The notes beneath the pieces were generated by a model. It saw nothing but the letters and a program-made list of their open reading frames with translations. It had not been told where the DNA came from and ran no database searches. Shown here in pieces: positions 19,263 to 26,656 of a DNA stretch of 64,000 nucleotides; position 1 is the first letter of the stretch, and each line of letters starts with the position of its first letter. The translations under genes were made by a program, and so were the position numbers. This DNA comes from Cobetia sp. L2A1 (GTDB lineage Bacteria > Pseudomonadota > Gammaproteobacteria > Pseudomonadales > Halomonadaceae), in NCBI RefSeq assembly GCF_009796845.1, contig NZ_CP047025.1:2976001-3040000 (forward strand). The letters are read 5' to 3'.

Positions 19263-20192
19263 ATGTTCGACTTCAAGGAACTCGAGGCCTTTGTCTGGGT
19301 CGTGCGGCTCGGCTCGTTCCGCAAGGGTGCGACCAAACTGCACCTGACCCAGCCCTCCATCTCGGACCGCATCAATCGTCTGGAAGCGACCGTCGGCGAA
19401 TCACTGCTGGAGCGCTCCACTCGCCCTATTCAGCCTACATTGCGCGGCCGTGAATTCTTTGCCCATGCAGAACGTCTACTAAGCGGACGTGAAGAAGCCA
19501 TGCGATTGTTTCAGGAAGAAGGGGCTTTCTCAGGCACACTGCGCCTGGGCGTGATCGAGACGATCGCCAACAGCTGGTTTCCTGCCTTCATGCGCCAACT
19601 GGCAGAACGCTATCCCAAGTTGACGCTGGAAATGACCGTCGATATCTCACCCTTCCTGCATCAGCGGCTGGCCGAGAACGATCTCGACATGCTGTTTGCG
19701 ATGGACAGTGCTGCCATGGGGCCCTATGCCACTCAAGCACCGCTGTGCACCTTCGAGATGGGCATGTTCGCCTCCCCTGTGCTAGCTCAGCAACTGGCAG
19801 AAGGTGCCAGTCGTTTTGCCAATACACCCTTCATTTCCTTCAGCAAGCAGGCGCGCCCCTACAGCGAGCTGGTCAGCTATCTATCGGAGCTCGGCATCAA
19901 GCAACCCAAGGTGCACTGCACCAGTACGCTGATGACGATTCTGCGTATGAGCAGTGAAGGACTGGGGATAGGAGTGCTACCGGTGGCCACCGTCGAGGAT
20001 GTCATCGGTCACGGTGAGCTAGTGCGTCTGCCGCTCGACACGCCGCTGCCACCGATGGTCTACGAGGCCATCTGGCGCAATGCCAACTACCCCGATTTCT
20101 GTGCCAGTGTCGCTCGCCTGGGACGGCAGTGCGCTGAAACCTACTCCGAGCAACATTCGGTAGTGCCAACAGCACCGAGCGCCGGCGCATGA
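19263..20192 (+). CDS. LysR-type transcriptional regulator
   Basis: Regulator of 309 residues. The N-terminal winged helix-turn-helix reads FDFKELEAFVWVVRLGSF then RKGATKLHLTQPSISDRI and NRLEATVGESLLER. A LysR substrate-binding domain follows from about residue 90 (GTLRLGVIETIANSWFPAFM onward). The ATG at 19263 gives the canonical start; in-frame ATG 19212 adds 17 residues with no LysR similarity. The gene sits between pxpABC and the TRAP operon, whose promoters share a T-N11-A dyad, so it is the likely regulator of both. The inducer is probably 5-oxoproline or a relative (inference). Confidence 0.93.
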   Translation: MFDFKELEAFVWVVRLGSFRKGATKLHLTQPSISDRINRLEATVGESLLERSTRPIQPTLRGREFFAHAERLLSGREEAMRLFQEEGAFSGTLRLGVIETIANSWFPAFMRQLAERYPKLTLEMTVDISPFLHQRLAENDLDMLFAMDSAAMGPYATQAPLCTFEMGMFASPVLAQQLAEGASRFANTPFISFSKQARPYSELVSYLSELGIKQPKVHCTSTLMTILRMSSEGLGIGVLPVATVEDVIGHGELVRLPLDTPLPPMVYEAIWRNANYPDFCASVARLGRQCAETYSEQHSVVPTAPSAGA

Positions 20193-20261
20193 TCTCCTCA
20201 ACGTCGCTGACCCATCACATGGGCGCCATACCGTTTACTCGACTAAGGTCTATAGATATCA

Positions 20262-20330
20262 CCAAAGTCTTTCATTACCTACCACAATGAAAGATTTTGG
20301 CGATACTGTGCATCAGAATTAACGATTGGA
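20262..20330 (+). promoter_or_regulatory. TRAP operon promoter element with LysR-type dyad
   Basis: CTTTCAT-N11-ATGAAAG at 20269-20293 is extended by outer arms CCAAA (20262-20266) and TTTGG (20296-20300), making a 39-base hyphenated dyad. The block 20269-20330 matches the pxpA promoter block gap-free at 43 of 62 bases. The dyad centre lies about 119 bases before the dctP-like ATG, almost the same distance as at pxpA. Confidence 0.8.
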
Positions 20331-20399
20331 CTGAAGCGGCTGTCGCTTGAAGAATGAAATTGTCTGCCGAGAACTTTCAATAATAATGAGGAACGAGAC

Positions 20400-21386
20400 A
20401 TGCGTAAGCCCAACTCTTTCGTTTTGCTGGCCGCCGCGGGTGCACTGGCGTTCAGTGGCACCACTCTGGCTGCCCAGTGGAACCTCGCCACTCCCTATGG
20501 CGATGCCAGCTTCCACACCAAAAATACCAAGCAGTTCGCAGAAGATGTGACCAAGGCCACTGATGGCGAGCTGACTATCACCGTCCACAGCGGTGGTTCA
20601 TTGATCTCCCACGGCGAGATCAAGCCCTCCGTACGTCGCGGCACCGTCCAGGCCGGCGAGATCTTCCTGTCGATTCTGTCCAACGAATCGCCGATCTATG
20701 AGCTGGATACCCTGCCCGGCGTCGCCTCCAGCTATCCGGAAGCCATTGCCCTGTGGGAAGCCTCCAAGCCTGACATCACCCGGCTATTTGCCAAGGAAGG
20801 CCTGATGCCGCTGTACGCCGTCGCCTGGCCAGCGCAGGGCATCTATACCGACTTCGATCTGACTGATGTGTCCCAGCTCAAGGGGCTGCGCATTCGCGCA
20901 CCCAACATCAATACCCAGCGCTTTGTCGAGAACGTCGGTGGCAAGCCCACCGAGACCGAAGAAGCCGATATCCCCACCGCCTTCAGCACCGGCCGCGTCG
21001 ACGGCATGATCACTTCAAGCTCTACCGGCAAGTCCATGTCGGCATGGGATTACGTCAAGCACTACAGCGATGCCAAGCTGTGGCTGCCGAAGAACATCGT
21101 CTTCGTCAACAAGCGTGCCTTCGACCGTCTCGACGAAAGCAGCCAACAGGCCGTACTTGATGCCGCCAAGGCAGCTGAAGCACGTGGCTGGGAAGCCAGC
21201 ATGGATGACGCTGCCGAAAGCGCCAAGCTGCTGACCGAAAAGGGCTTCTCCATCACTGAGCCCAACGAGCAATTGTCGAAGGAGCTGAAGGCCGCCGGTG
21301 AAAAGCTATTCGAGGACTGGAAGTCGCGTGCCGGTGAAGAAGGCCAGCAGCTACTTGAGCGCTACCGCGCTGACCTGGACGCATGA
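20400..21386 (+). CDS. TRAP transporter substrate-binding protein (DctP family)
   Basis: Periplasmic solute receptor of a tripartite ATP-independent transporter, 328 residues. The signal peptide MRKPNSFVLLAAAGALAFSG ends at about TTLA/AQW (residue 24). DctP features: TITVHSGGSLISHGEIKPSVRRGTVQAG, the conserved Arg-containing LKGLRIRAPN, the AFSTGRVDGMITSSSTG region and PKNIVFVNKRAFD. The Arg in LRIRAPN suggests a carboxylate ligand, fitting 5-oxoproline or another organic acid. ATG 20400 follows GAGGA. It is the first gene of the dctPQM operon and carries the pxpA-like promoter. Confidence 0.93.
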   Translation: MRKPNSFVLLAAAGALAFSGTTLAAQWNLATPYGDASFHTKNTKQFAEDVTKATDGELTITVHSGGSLISHGEIKPSVRRGTVQAGEIFLSILSNESPIYELDTLPGVASSYPEAIALWEASKPDITRLFAKEGLMPLYAVAWPAQGIYTDFDLTDVSQLKGLRIRAPNINTQRFVENVGGKPTETEEADIPTAFSTGRVDGMITSSSTGKSMSAWDYVKHYSDAKLWLPKNIVFVNKRAFDRLDESSQQAVLDAAKAAEARGWEASMDDAAESAKLLTEKGFSITEPNEQLSKELKAAGEKLFEDWKSRAGEEGQQLLERYRADLDA

Positions 21387-21513
21387 TCGCCAACACCTGA
21401 CTGCCATGCGTTCGTCCCGCTGACAGACTCAAGCAAGACCTTCGCCACGCGATACATGCCCATGGCTCCCCTGTATCGCGTGGCCACCCTCACCTTCCCT
21501 GTGAGTGCCCGTC

Positions 21514-22071
21514 ATGACCTACTTCTTCGACAAACTCTATCGCCTTGGTGCGTGGGGAGCGGCGGCCTGCATGCTGTTGATCTGCGCGGTCGTCAGCCTG
21601 CAAGTCTTCCTGCGCCTGATAGACGCCGTGCTGGTAATGTTCGGCACCGAGCGTCTCGGCTTTGAAATTTCCGGCGTTTCGGAAATGGCTGCCTTCCTGC
21701 TGGTTGGCGCGACCTTCCTGAGCCTCGCCTACACCTTCACGCATCATGCTCACATCCGCGTGACACTCGTCATCAATCGCCTGCCCGCTGCTGGCCGCGT
21801 ATGGATCGAGAGCCTGGCGCTGCTGATTGCACTGGCACTGAGCGTATTGATCACCCGCGAGCTGGTGTTACTGGTCGGCGAAAGCCTCGAATACCACGAC
21901 ATCTCCTCCGGATTGCTGGCCCTGCCGCTGTGGATTCCACAGAGCGTGCTGGTCATCGGCACTGGCCTGTTGTGCCTGGCGATTCTCGAGACACTGGTCG
22001 CCACCCTGCGCACCGCCTTCACTGCGCCCTCACGCTACGTGGCGCCTGAGCCCGAAGACGGAGCCGAATGA
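21514..22071 (+). CDS. TRAP transporter small permease (DctQ)
   Basis: Small inner-membrane subunit, 185 residues, with four predicted helices: about 10-32 (GAWGAAACMLLICAVVSLQVF), 52-75, 95-117 and 135-160. DctQ hallmarks are the EMAAFLLVGATFLSLAYTFTHHAHIRVTLV segment after helix 2. It pairs with DctM for Na+-driven uptake. The ATG at 21514 is used; a GTG three codons earlier (21505) is an alternative. It lies 127 bases after the binding protein and one base before dctM. Confidence 0.9.
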   Translation: MTYFFDKLYRLGAWGAAACMLLICAVVSLQVFLRLIDAVLVMFGTERLGFEISGVSEMAAFLLVGATFLSLAYTFTHHAHIRVTLVINRLPAAGRVWIESLALLIALALSVLITRELVLLVGESLEYHDISSGLLALPLWIPQSVLVIGTGLLCLAILETLVATLRTAFTAPSRYVAPEPEDGAE

Positions 22072-22072
22072 C

Positions 22073-23380
22073 ATGCTGACACTTATCCTCGTCACCCTGC
22101 TGACCCTCGCCCTGCTACTCGGGGGCGGCGTCTGGGTTGCCTTCTCGTTGATCGGTACCGGCTGGATCGTGCTGACTTTCTTCTCGACCTTCGATACTGG
22201 CCCGATCCTGGCCTCCGACTTCTGGGGTGCCAGCTACGGCTGGGACCTCACCGCATTACCCATGTTCGTGTGGATGGGCGAGATCCTGTTCCGCTCGGGA
22301 TTGGCCGACAACATGTTCCGTGCCCTGGCACCGTGGCTCAACCGCCTGCCGGGCCGCCTGCTGCACTCCAACATCATCGGCAGCGGTCTGTTCGCTGCCG
22401 TGTGTGGCTCCTCTGCCGCCACCTGTGCCACGGTCGGCAAGATGACGCTGCCAGAGCTTGAGCGTCGTGGCTACGACAGCAACCTGGCCATCGGCACCCT
22501 CGCCAGTGCCTCAACCCTAGGCCTGCTGATTCCGCCGTCGATCATGATGATCGTCTACGGCGTGGTCACCGAGCAGTCCATCTCGCGTCTGTTCATTGCT
22601 GGCGTATTGCCGGGCCTGCTGCTGCTGGCACTGTTCATGGGCTATCTGATGGTCTGGTCCAAGGTCGTCGGCGAGCCGCAAGGCCGCGCCGGTTTTGATG
22701 AGCCGCACATGAGCTTCATGGCCAAGCTACGTAACAGTGCTCAGCTGATCCCGCTGCTGGCACTGATCGGTGGCATCCTCGGCAGCATCTACGGCGGCCT
22801 GGCCTCACCGACCGAAGCGGCAGCCGTCGGCGTCGTGCTGTCACTGATCATCGCGCGCCTCAATGGCCACATGAGCCTCAGTACCTTCAAGACGTCGATG
22901 TTCGCTGCACTGCGTACCTCATGCATGATTGCCTTCATCATTGCCGGTGCGTCGTTCCTGTCGTCCGCGATGAGCTTCACCCAGATTCCCATGCAGCTGG
23001 CAGAAGGCATTGCTTCATTGGGGCTGTCGCCGACCATGCTGCTGGTGGTACTGACGATCTTCCTGCTGATTCTGGGCTGCTTCCTCGACGGCATCTCGCT
23101 GATCCTGCTGGTGACCTCCATCATCATGCCGGTAGTCGAAGCGGCAGGATTTGACCTGATCTGGTTCGGTATCTACCTGATCATCGTGGTCGAGATGTCG
23201 CAGATCACCCCACCGGTCGGCTTCAACCTGTTCGTGATCCAGAGCCTCACCGGCAAGGACATCATCACCATCACCAAGGCAACGCTGCCATTCTTCCTGC
23301 TGATGATCTTCTCCATCGTGTTGATGCATATCTTCCCGGAGATCGTGCTTTATCTGCCGCAAGCCATGAACGGTAGCTAG
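22073..23380 (+). CDS. TRAP transporter large permease (DctM)
   Basis: Main transport subunit, 435 residues with roughly 12-13 membrane segments. Signatures: PLPMFVWMGEILFRSGLADNMFR-like region, the conserved GSGLFAAVCGSSAATCATVGKMTLPELERRGYD, LASASTLGLLIPPSIMMIVYGV and EMSQITPPVGFNLFVIQ. It starts one base after the dctQ stop, so translation is coupled. The operon is closed by the terminator at 23425-23450. Confidence 0.95.
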   Translation: MLTLILVTLLTLALLLGGGVWVAFSLIGTGWIVLTFFSTFDTGPILASDFWGASYGWDLTALPMFVWMGEILFRSGLADNMFRALAPWLNRLPGRLLHSNIIGSGLFAAVCGSSAATCATVGKMTLPELERRGYDSNLAIGTLASASTLGLLIPPSIMMIVYGVVTEQSISRLFIAGVLPGLLLLALFMGYLMVWSKVVGEPQGRAGFDEPHMSFMAKLRNSAQLIPLLALIGGILGSIYGGLASPTEAAAVGVVLSLIIARLNGHMSLSTFKTSMFAALRTSCMIAFIIAGASFLSSAMSFTQIPMQLAEGIASLGLSPTMLLVVLTIFLLILGCFLDGISLILLVTSIIMPVVEAAGFDLIWFGIYLIIVVEMSQITPPVGFNLFVIQSLTGKDIITITKATLPFFLLMIFSIVLMHIFPEIVLYLPQAMNGS

Positions 23381-23424
23381 ACCTGTTATCGCGGAACTCG
23401 GCTGACACCCTGCAGTACTTTTCA

Positions 23425-23450
23425 AAGCCTCCCACCCGGGAGGCTTTTTT
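23425..23450 (+). terminator. terminator after dctM
   Basis: Perfect 9-bp stem AAGCCTCCC-ACCC-GGGAGGCTT ending in a run of T. It separates the TRAP operon from the FecCD-type transporter, so the latter has its own promoter. Confidence 0.9.
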
Positions 23451-23576
23451 GTATCTTCACCTGACCGAGCCAAGTCGTTAGGCTTGTCGACAGCCCATAG
23501 CCCTCTCACCTCGCCGGACGACACCGTGCCCGATTCCCGCCCAGTTGCCTCACCTGCGTCTCGTGTCTCTGCCGAG

Positions 23577-24656
23577 ATGACGAGCATCGCCATCTCGCCG
23601 GCCACTGCCTGGCGCCACCGTCAGCGCCAAGGCGCCAGATGGCTGTGGGTCATTGGTGTGCTGGTCGTGCTGGCCTGCCTGCTGGATATCAGCCAGGGCA
23701 GTGGCCAGTTGACGCTTGCACGCCTGCTACCGGCGCTATGGCAACCACACGCCACTGATCCGCTCGCGCATGCCATCCTGTGGCAGTTACGCCTGCCTAT
23801 CGCGTTGATGGCCGTCGCGGTCGGTGCGGCACTGGCGATGGCCGGCGCCCAGATGCAGACGCTCTTGCACAACCCACTGGCGGACCCCTTCACGCTGGGC
23901 GTGTCAGCGGCGGCCAGTGTCGGTGCGGGGCTGGGACTGATTCTGCATGTCGATCTCATTCCCTATGGCTTCGCACCACTGACCTTTCTCAATGATGCCG
24001 GACTCGGCGTGACACTGAATGCATTCATCTTTGCGCTCGGTGCCTCGCTGATACTGTGGAGCGCCCAGCGCTTACCTGGTATCGGCGTACAGACGCTGGT
24101 ACTGCTGGGCATCGCGCTGATGTTCTTCTTCAATGCGATGCTTGGTGTGCTGCAGTTCGTAGCATCGCCGGAGGCGCTGCAGCAGTTGATATTCTGGTCG
24201 ATGGGCAGTCTGGAGCGCAGCAGTTGGCCACGCCTTGCCATGCTGTCGGTGGTAATCCTTGTCTGCGGCGTCATCTTTCATCGCCGTCGCAGCGAATTGA
24301 CCGCACTGAGTCTCGGCGAAGCGCAGGCTCGCGCGCTGGGAGTTGACGTGCGCCGCCTACGCCTCACCGGCCTGCTATGCACCGCACTGCTTACCGCAAC
24401 TGCCGTTTCATTCGTCGGTAGCGTCGGTTTCATCGGCCTGGTCGCGCCGCATATCGCACGCTTGCTGGTCGGTGAGCAGCAGCAACGCTTTCTGCCACTG
24501 TCAGCTCTGCTGGGGGCACTGCTGCTGTCACTGACCTCAACGTTGAGCAAGTCGCTGGTACCAGGGGTATTGCTGCCGCTGGGCATGATTACCGCCCTGA
24601 TCGGCCTGCCGTTCTTTGTCAGCCTGATCCTCAAGCGCAGAGGGCTCGACGGATGA
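23577..24656 (+). CDS. FecCD/BtuC-family ABC permease (iron-chelate, haem or cobalamin type)
   Basis: Inner-membrane permease of about 359 residues from this start, with about 9-10 helices. Family motifs: LRLPIALMAVAVGAALAMAGAQMQTLLHNPLADPFTLGVSAAAS, LGVDVRRLRLTGLL and VGSVGFIGLVAPHIARLLVG. It pairs with the ATPase that overlaps its stop. No periplasmic binding protein gene is adjacent, so the ligand (siderophore, haem or corrinoid) cannot be assigned. The start is uncertain: ATG 23577 gives a typical short N-terminus; GTG 23526 and TTG 23484 are possible. No riboswitch is seen in the short leader. Confidence 0.9.
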   Translation: MTSIAISPATAWRHRQRQGARWLWVIGVLVVLACLLDISQGSGQLTLARLLPALWQPHATDPLAHAILWQLRLPIALMAVAVGAALAMAGAQMQTLLHNPLADPFTLGVSAAASVGAGLGLILHVDLIPYGFAPLTFLNDAGLGVTLNAFIFALGASLILWSAQRLPGIGVQTLVLLGIALMFFFNAMLGVLQFVASPEALQQLIFWSMGSLERSSWPRLAMLSVVILVCGVIFHRRRSELTALSLGEAQARALGVDVRRLRLTGLLCTALLTATAVSFVGSVGFIGLVAPHIARLLVGEQQQRFLPLSALLGALLLSLTSTLSKSLVPGVLLPLGMITALIGLPFFVSLILKRRGLDG

Positions 24657-25465
24657 GCGTTTCAGCAGCAATGACTCCCCTGTGCACACAGACTGCGGGC
24701 CTCGAGATTCGCGACGTGAGTGTCTCTCGTGGGCGCACCCGGATACTGGATAATCTGCCCGAACTACGAGCAAGACCTGGCGAGCTGACCGCACTGCTTG
24801 GCCCGAATGGCGCAGGTAAATCGACACTACTGCAAGCCATCGCCGGCCTATTGCCGGCCACAGGCGAGGTGTGGCTCAACGGTGAGGCATTGAAGGATGT
24901 ATCAGCTCAGCAGCGCGCAGCGCGCATCGGTTATCTCCCTCAGCTGAGTGAGACAGGCGCGATGCTTGAGGTCTTTGAATCACTGTTACTGGCACGACGT
25001 CTGGCAGGTCATGACAATGACGCTGCCAATCTCGCCCACTGCGAACATCTGGTCGAGGCTCTGGCTCTGGCACCATTGGCGTCACAGCGACTGGGCCAGC
25101 TGTCTGGCGGACAACGACAACGCGTGGCCATTGCTCAAGCACTAGTGCGTGAACCGACACTTCTGATGCTGGATGAACCGACCAGCGCGCTAGACCTCCA
25201 CTTTCAGTTGTCAGTACTCGACTGGTTGAGCCGCGAGGCGCGTGAGCACCAGCGGGTAGTGATCGTGGCATTGCACGATTTAAGTCTGGCAGCGCGACAT
25301 GCGACTCATGTCTGGCTACTTCATGCGGGTCGGCTTGCCGCCAGCGGCAGTCCTCGAGAGGTACTGACGATGGAGCGGCTGCGCGAAGTCTATGCCATTG
25401 AGGCGCGCGTCGAGTGGCCACTCGATGGCAGCCCACCGGCCATCGTGGCACTGCATGCACTGTAA
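24653..25465 (+). CDS. FepC/BtuD-family ABC transporter ATPase
   Basis: Cytosolic ATPase of the preceding permease, 270 residues. Walker A GPNGAGKST is at 50-58, signature LSGGQ at 150-154, Walker B LLMLDEPTSALD with D174/E175, and the H-loop in VIVALHDLSLAARHATH. The ATG overlaps the permease stop (ATGA). The 3' side ends at a terminator at 25524-25566, shared with the convergent lipoprotein gene. Confidence 0.93.
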   Translation: MSVSAAMTPLCTQTAGLEIRDVSVSRGRTRILDNLPELRARPGELTALLGPNGAGKSTLLQAIAGLLPATGEVWLNGEALKDVSAQQRAARIGYLPQLSETGAMLEVFESLLLARRLAGHDNDAANLAHCEHLVEALALAPLASQRLGQLSGGQRQRVAIAQALVREPTLLMLDEPTSALDLHFQLSVLDWLSREAREHQRVVIVALHDLSLAARHATHVWLLHAGRLAASGSPREVLTMERLREVYAIEARVEWPLDGSPPAIVALHAL

Positions 25466-25523
25466 CGCCCTCTTCGTTGATGCAAGGACTTGCGACATGC
25501 CGACAATGACCAACGAGCAGCCA

Positions 25524-25566
25524 TAAAAAAACCGCCCCTCACGCGATAGCGTGAAGTGCGGTTTTT
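25524..25566. terminator. bidirectional terminator
   Basis: CCGC...TCACGC-GATA-GCGTGA...GCGG stem with AAAAA/TTTTT flanks, a three-base internal bulge on each side. It lies between the ABC ATPase (plus) and the small lipoprotein gene (minus). Confidence 0.85.
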
Positions 25567-25615
25567 CAAGAGGCCACGCCTTTCAAAGACGAAAGACAGG
25601 TGGCTTCCTTCAAGC

Positions 25616-25783
25616 TCAGGACAGGTGGGATGCCTGTGAGCCAGTGTCGATCATGCCGTGCTGCTGACCGCCGCCACCGCCGCCGCCGCCGCCGCCGCCG
25701 TGACCGCGATCAAACAGGCCGCAACCGCTCAGTGCCAAGGTGGCAGCAATCAGGGCAATCGGAAACAGATTCTTGATACGCAT
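25616..25783 (-). CDS. tiny Gly-rich lipoprotein (paralogue 1)
   Basis: Predicted 55-residue lipoprotein. It begins MRIKNLFPIALIAATLALSG followed by Cys21, a lipobox LSGC for lipidation, then LFDRGH, eleven consecutive glycines and QQHGMIDTGSQASHLS. The start ATG is at 25783, with AGGAAAA upstream on the coding strand. The first 31 residues are almost identical to those of the gene at 26283-26468, so the two are tandem duplicates, differing in the tail (poly-Gly here, Gly/His repeats there). Function unknown. The glycine run is encoded by a GGC repeat that could vary in length by slippage. Confidence 0.8.
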   Translation of the reverse strand: MRIKNLFPIALIAATLALSGCGLFDRGHGGGGGGGGGGGQQHGMIDTGSQASHLS

Positions 25784-26282
25784 GAGGTTTTCCTTTCATG
25801 ATTCATGGAACGAGAAGACTGGCAGACATGGGTCAGCGAGTCTTCACTCTTGCCAACACTCTACTCCAGTCTGCCGCCAACGATAAACCTCCGCTAGCGG
25901 CTTTCCTTGATTCCTGCACACCCTGTACAGAAGTTGCGACAGTGTTGTCTCACTATTATAAATATTAGCGTTTTATTGTTATCAGGCTTTCAATTCCCAC
26001 GCATACGCAAGCCTGCAAGCAGCACGGTACCAGTATTGATGAAGACATCACCCCTGGTCTTACTGAGCAGGCTGGCCCTGCTGTCACCGTGGTGCTGCAT
26101 GCGTTTTGCGAGAGATTCGAGACCATCGGCCAGACGTGAAAAAACCGCCTTCTCGCGACAGCGAAAAGACGGTTTTCAGGAGCCACATGGCTTTCAGTAC
26201 TGAAAAACGTATAGCTCCTTCCGGGGTCAATACAAGAGACGAACAGGTGAGCGGTACTGACGATTTTATCGATCATGCCGCA
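25784..26282. other. gap between the two lipoprotein paralogues
   Basis: It contains the promoter region of paralogue 1, an AT-rich stretch at about 25945-25985, and a decayed-looking coding stretch on the minus strand (25990-26139) ending DVFINTGTVLLAGLRMRGN. The terminator of paralogue 2 is at 26139-26178. I could not assign the fragment to a family. Confidence 0.4.
26139..26178 (-). terminator. terminator of lipoprotein paralogue 2
   Basis: AAAACCGcCTTcTCGC-GACA-GCGAaAAGaCGGTTTT stem, followed on the minus strand by a run of six T. Its sequence resembles the terminator of paralogue 1 at 25524-25566, so the duplication seems to have included the terminator. Confidence 0.85.
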
Positions 26283-26468
26283 CTAGCGACCACCACCATG
26301 GCCACCACCACCGCCATGACCGCCACCACCGCCATGACCACCACCATGACCGCCGCCGTGCCCTCCGCCATGATGACCACCGCCGTGACCACGATCAAGC
26401 AGGACGCAGCCGCTCAGCGCCAGCGTTGCTGCAATCAAGGCGATCGGGAGCAAAGTCTTGATACGCAT
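26283..26468 (-). CDS. tiny Gly/His-rich lipoprotein (paralogue 2)
   Basis: Predicted 61-residue lipoprotein. MRIKTLLPIALIAATLALSG plus Cys21 forms a lipobox; after VLLDRGH come repeats of GGGH/GGGHH and GGGGGH, giving about eight histidines in the last 35 residues. Such Gly-His tails can bind Ni, Zn or Cu, but that is inference from composition. ATG 26468 has AAAGGAGA upstream. It is read toward paralogue 1 and away from the osmoprotectant transporter. Confidence 0.82.
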   Translation of the reverse strand: MRIKTLLPIALIAATLALSGCVLLDRGHGGGHHGGGHGGGHGGGHGGGGGHGGGGGHGGGR

Positions 26469-26656
26469 GGTTATCTCCTTTGATGAGTCAATAGAGCTGC
26501 CGGTGTTCTGGCAGCCGTTTCTCACTATGGAGTACATCTTACACGCAGCGACGGTCAACGATAAACTTCTGATCCCGTGAGCTACCTGACTTCCGCACAC
26601 CTTGTAAAGTAGTCAGGACTGATTGTCATATGACTTTACATATTAGATTTTAATAA

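Noticed and set aside
23381..23576. Cobalamin riboswitch before the FecCD-type permease
   Set aside because: The space is short, partly occupied by the TRAP terminator, and shows no B12-box-like sequence.
26283..26400. Regular repeats resembling a CRISPR or satellite array
   Set aside because: They are codon-level Gly/His repeats inside a lipoprotein gene; there are no unique spacers of constant length.
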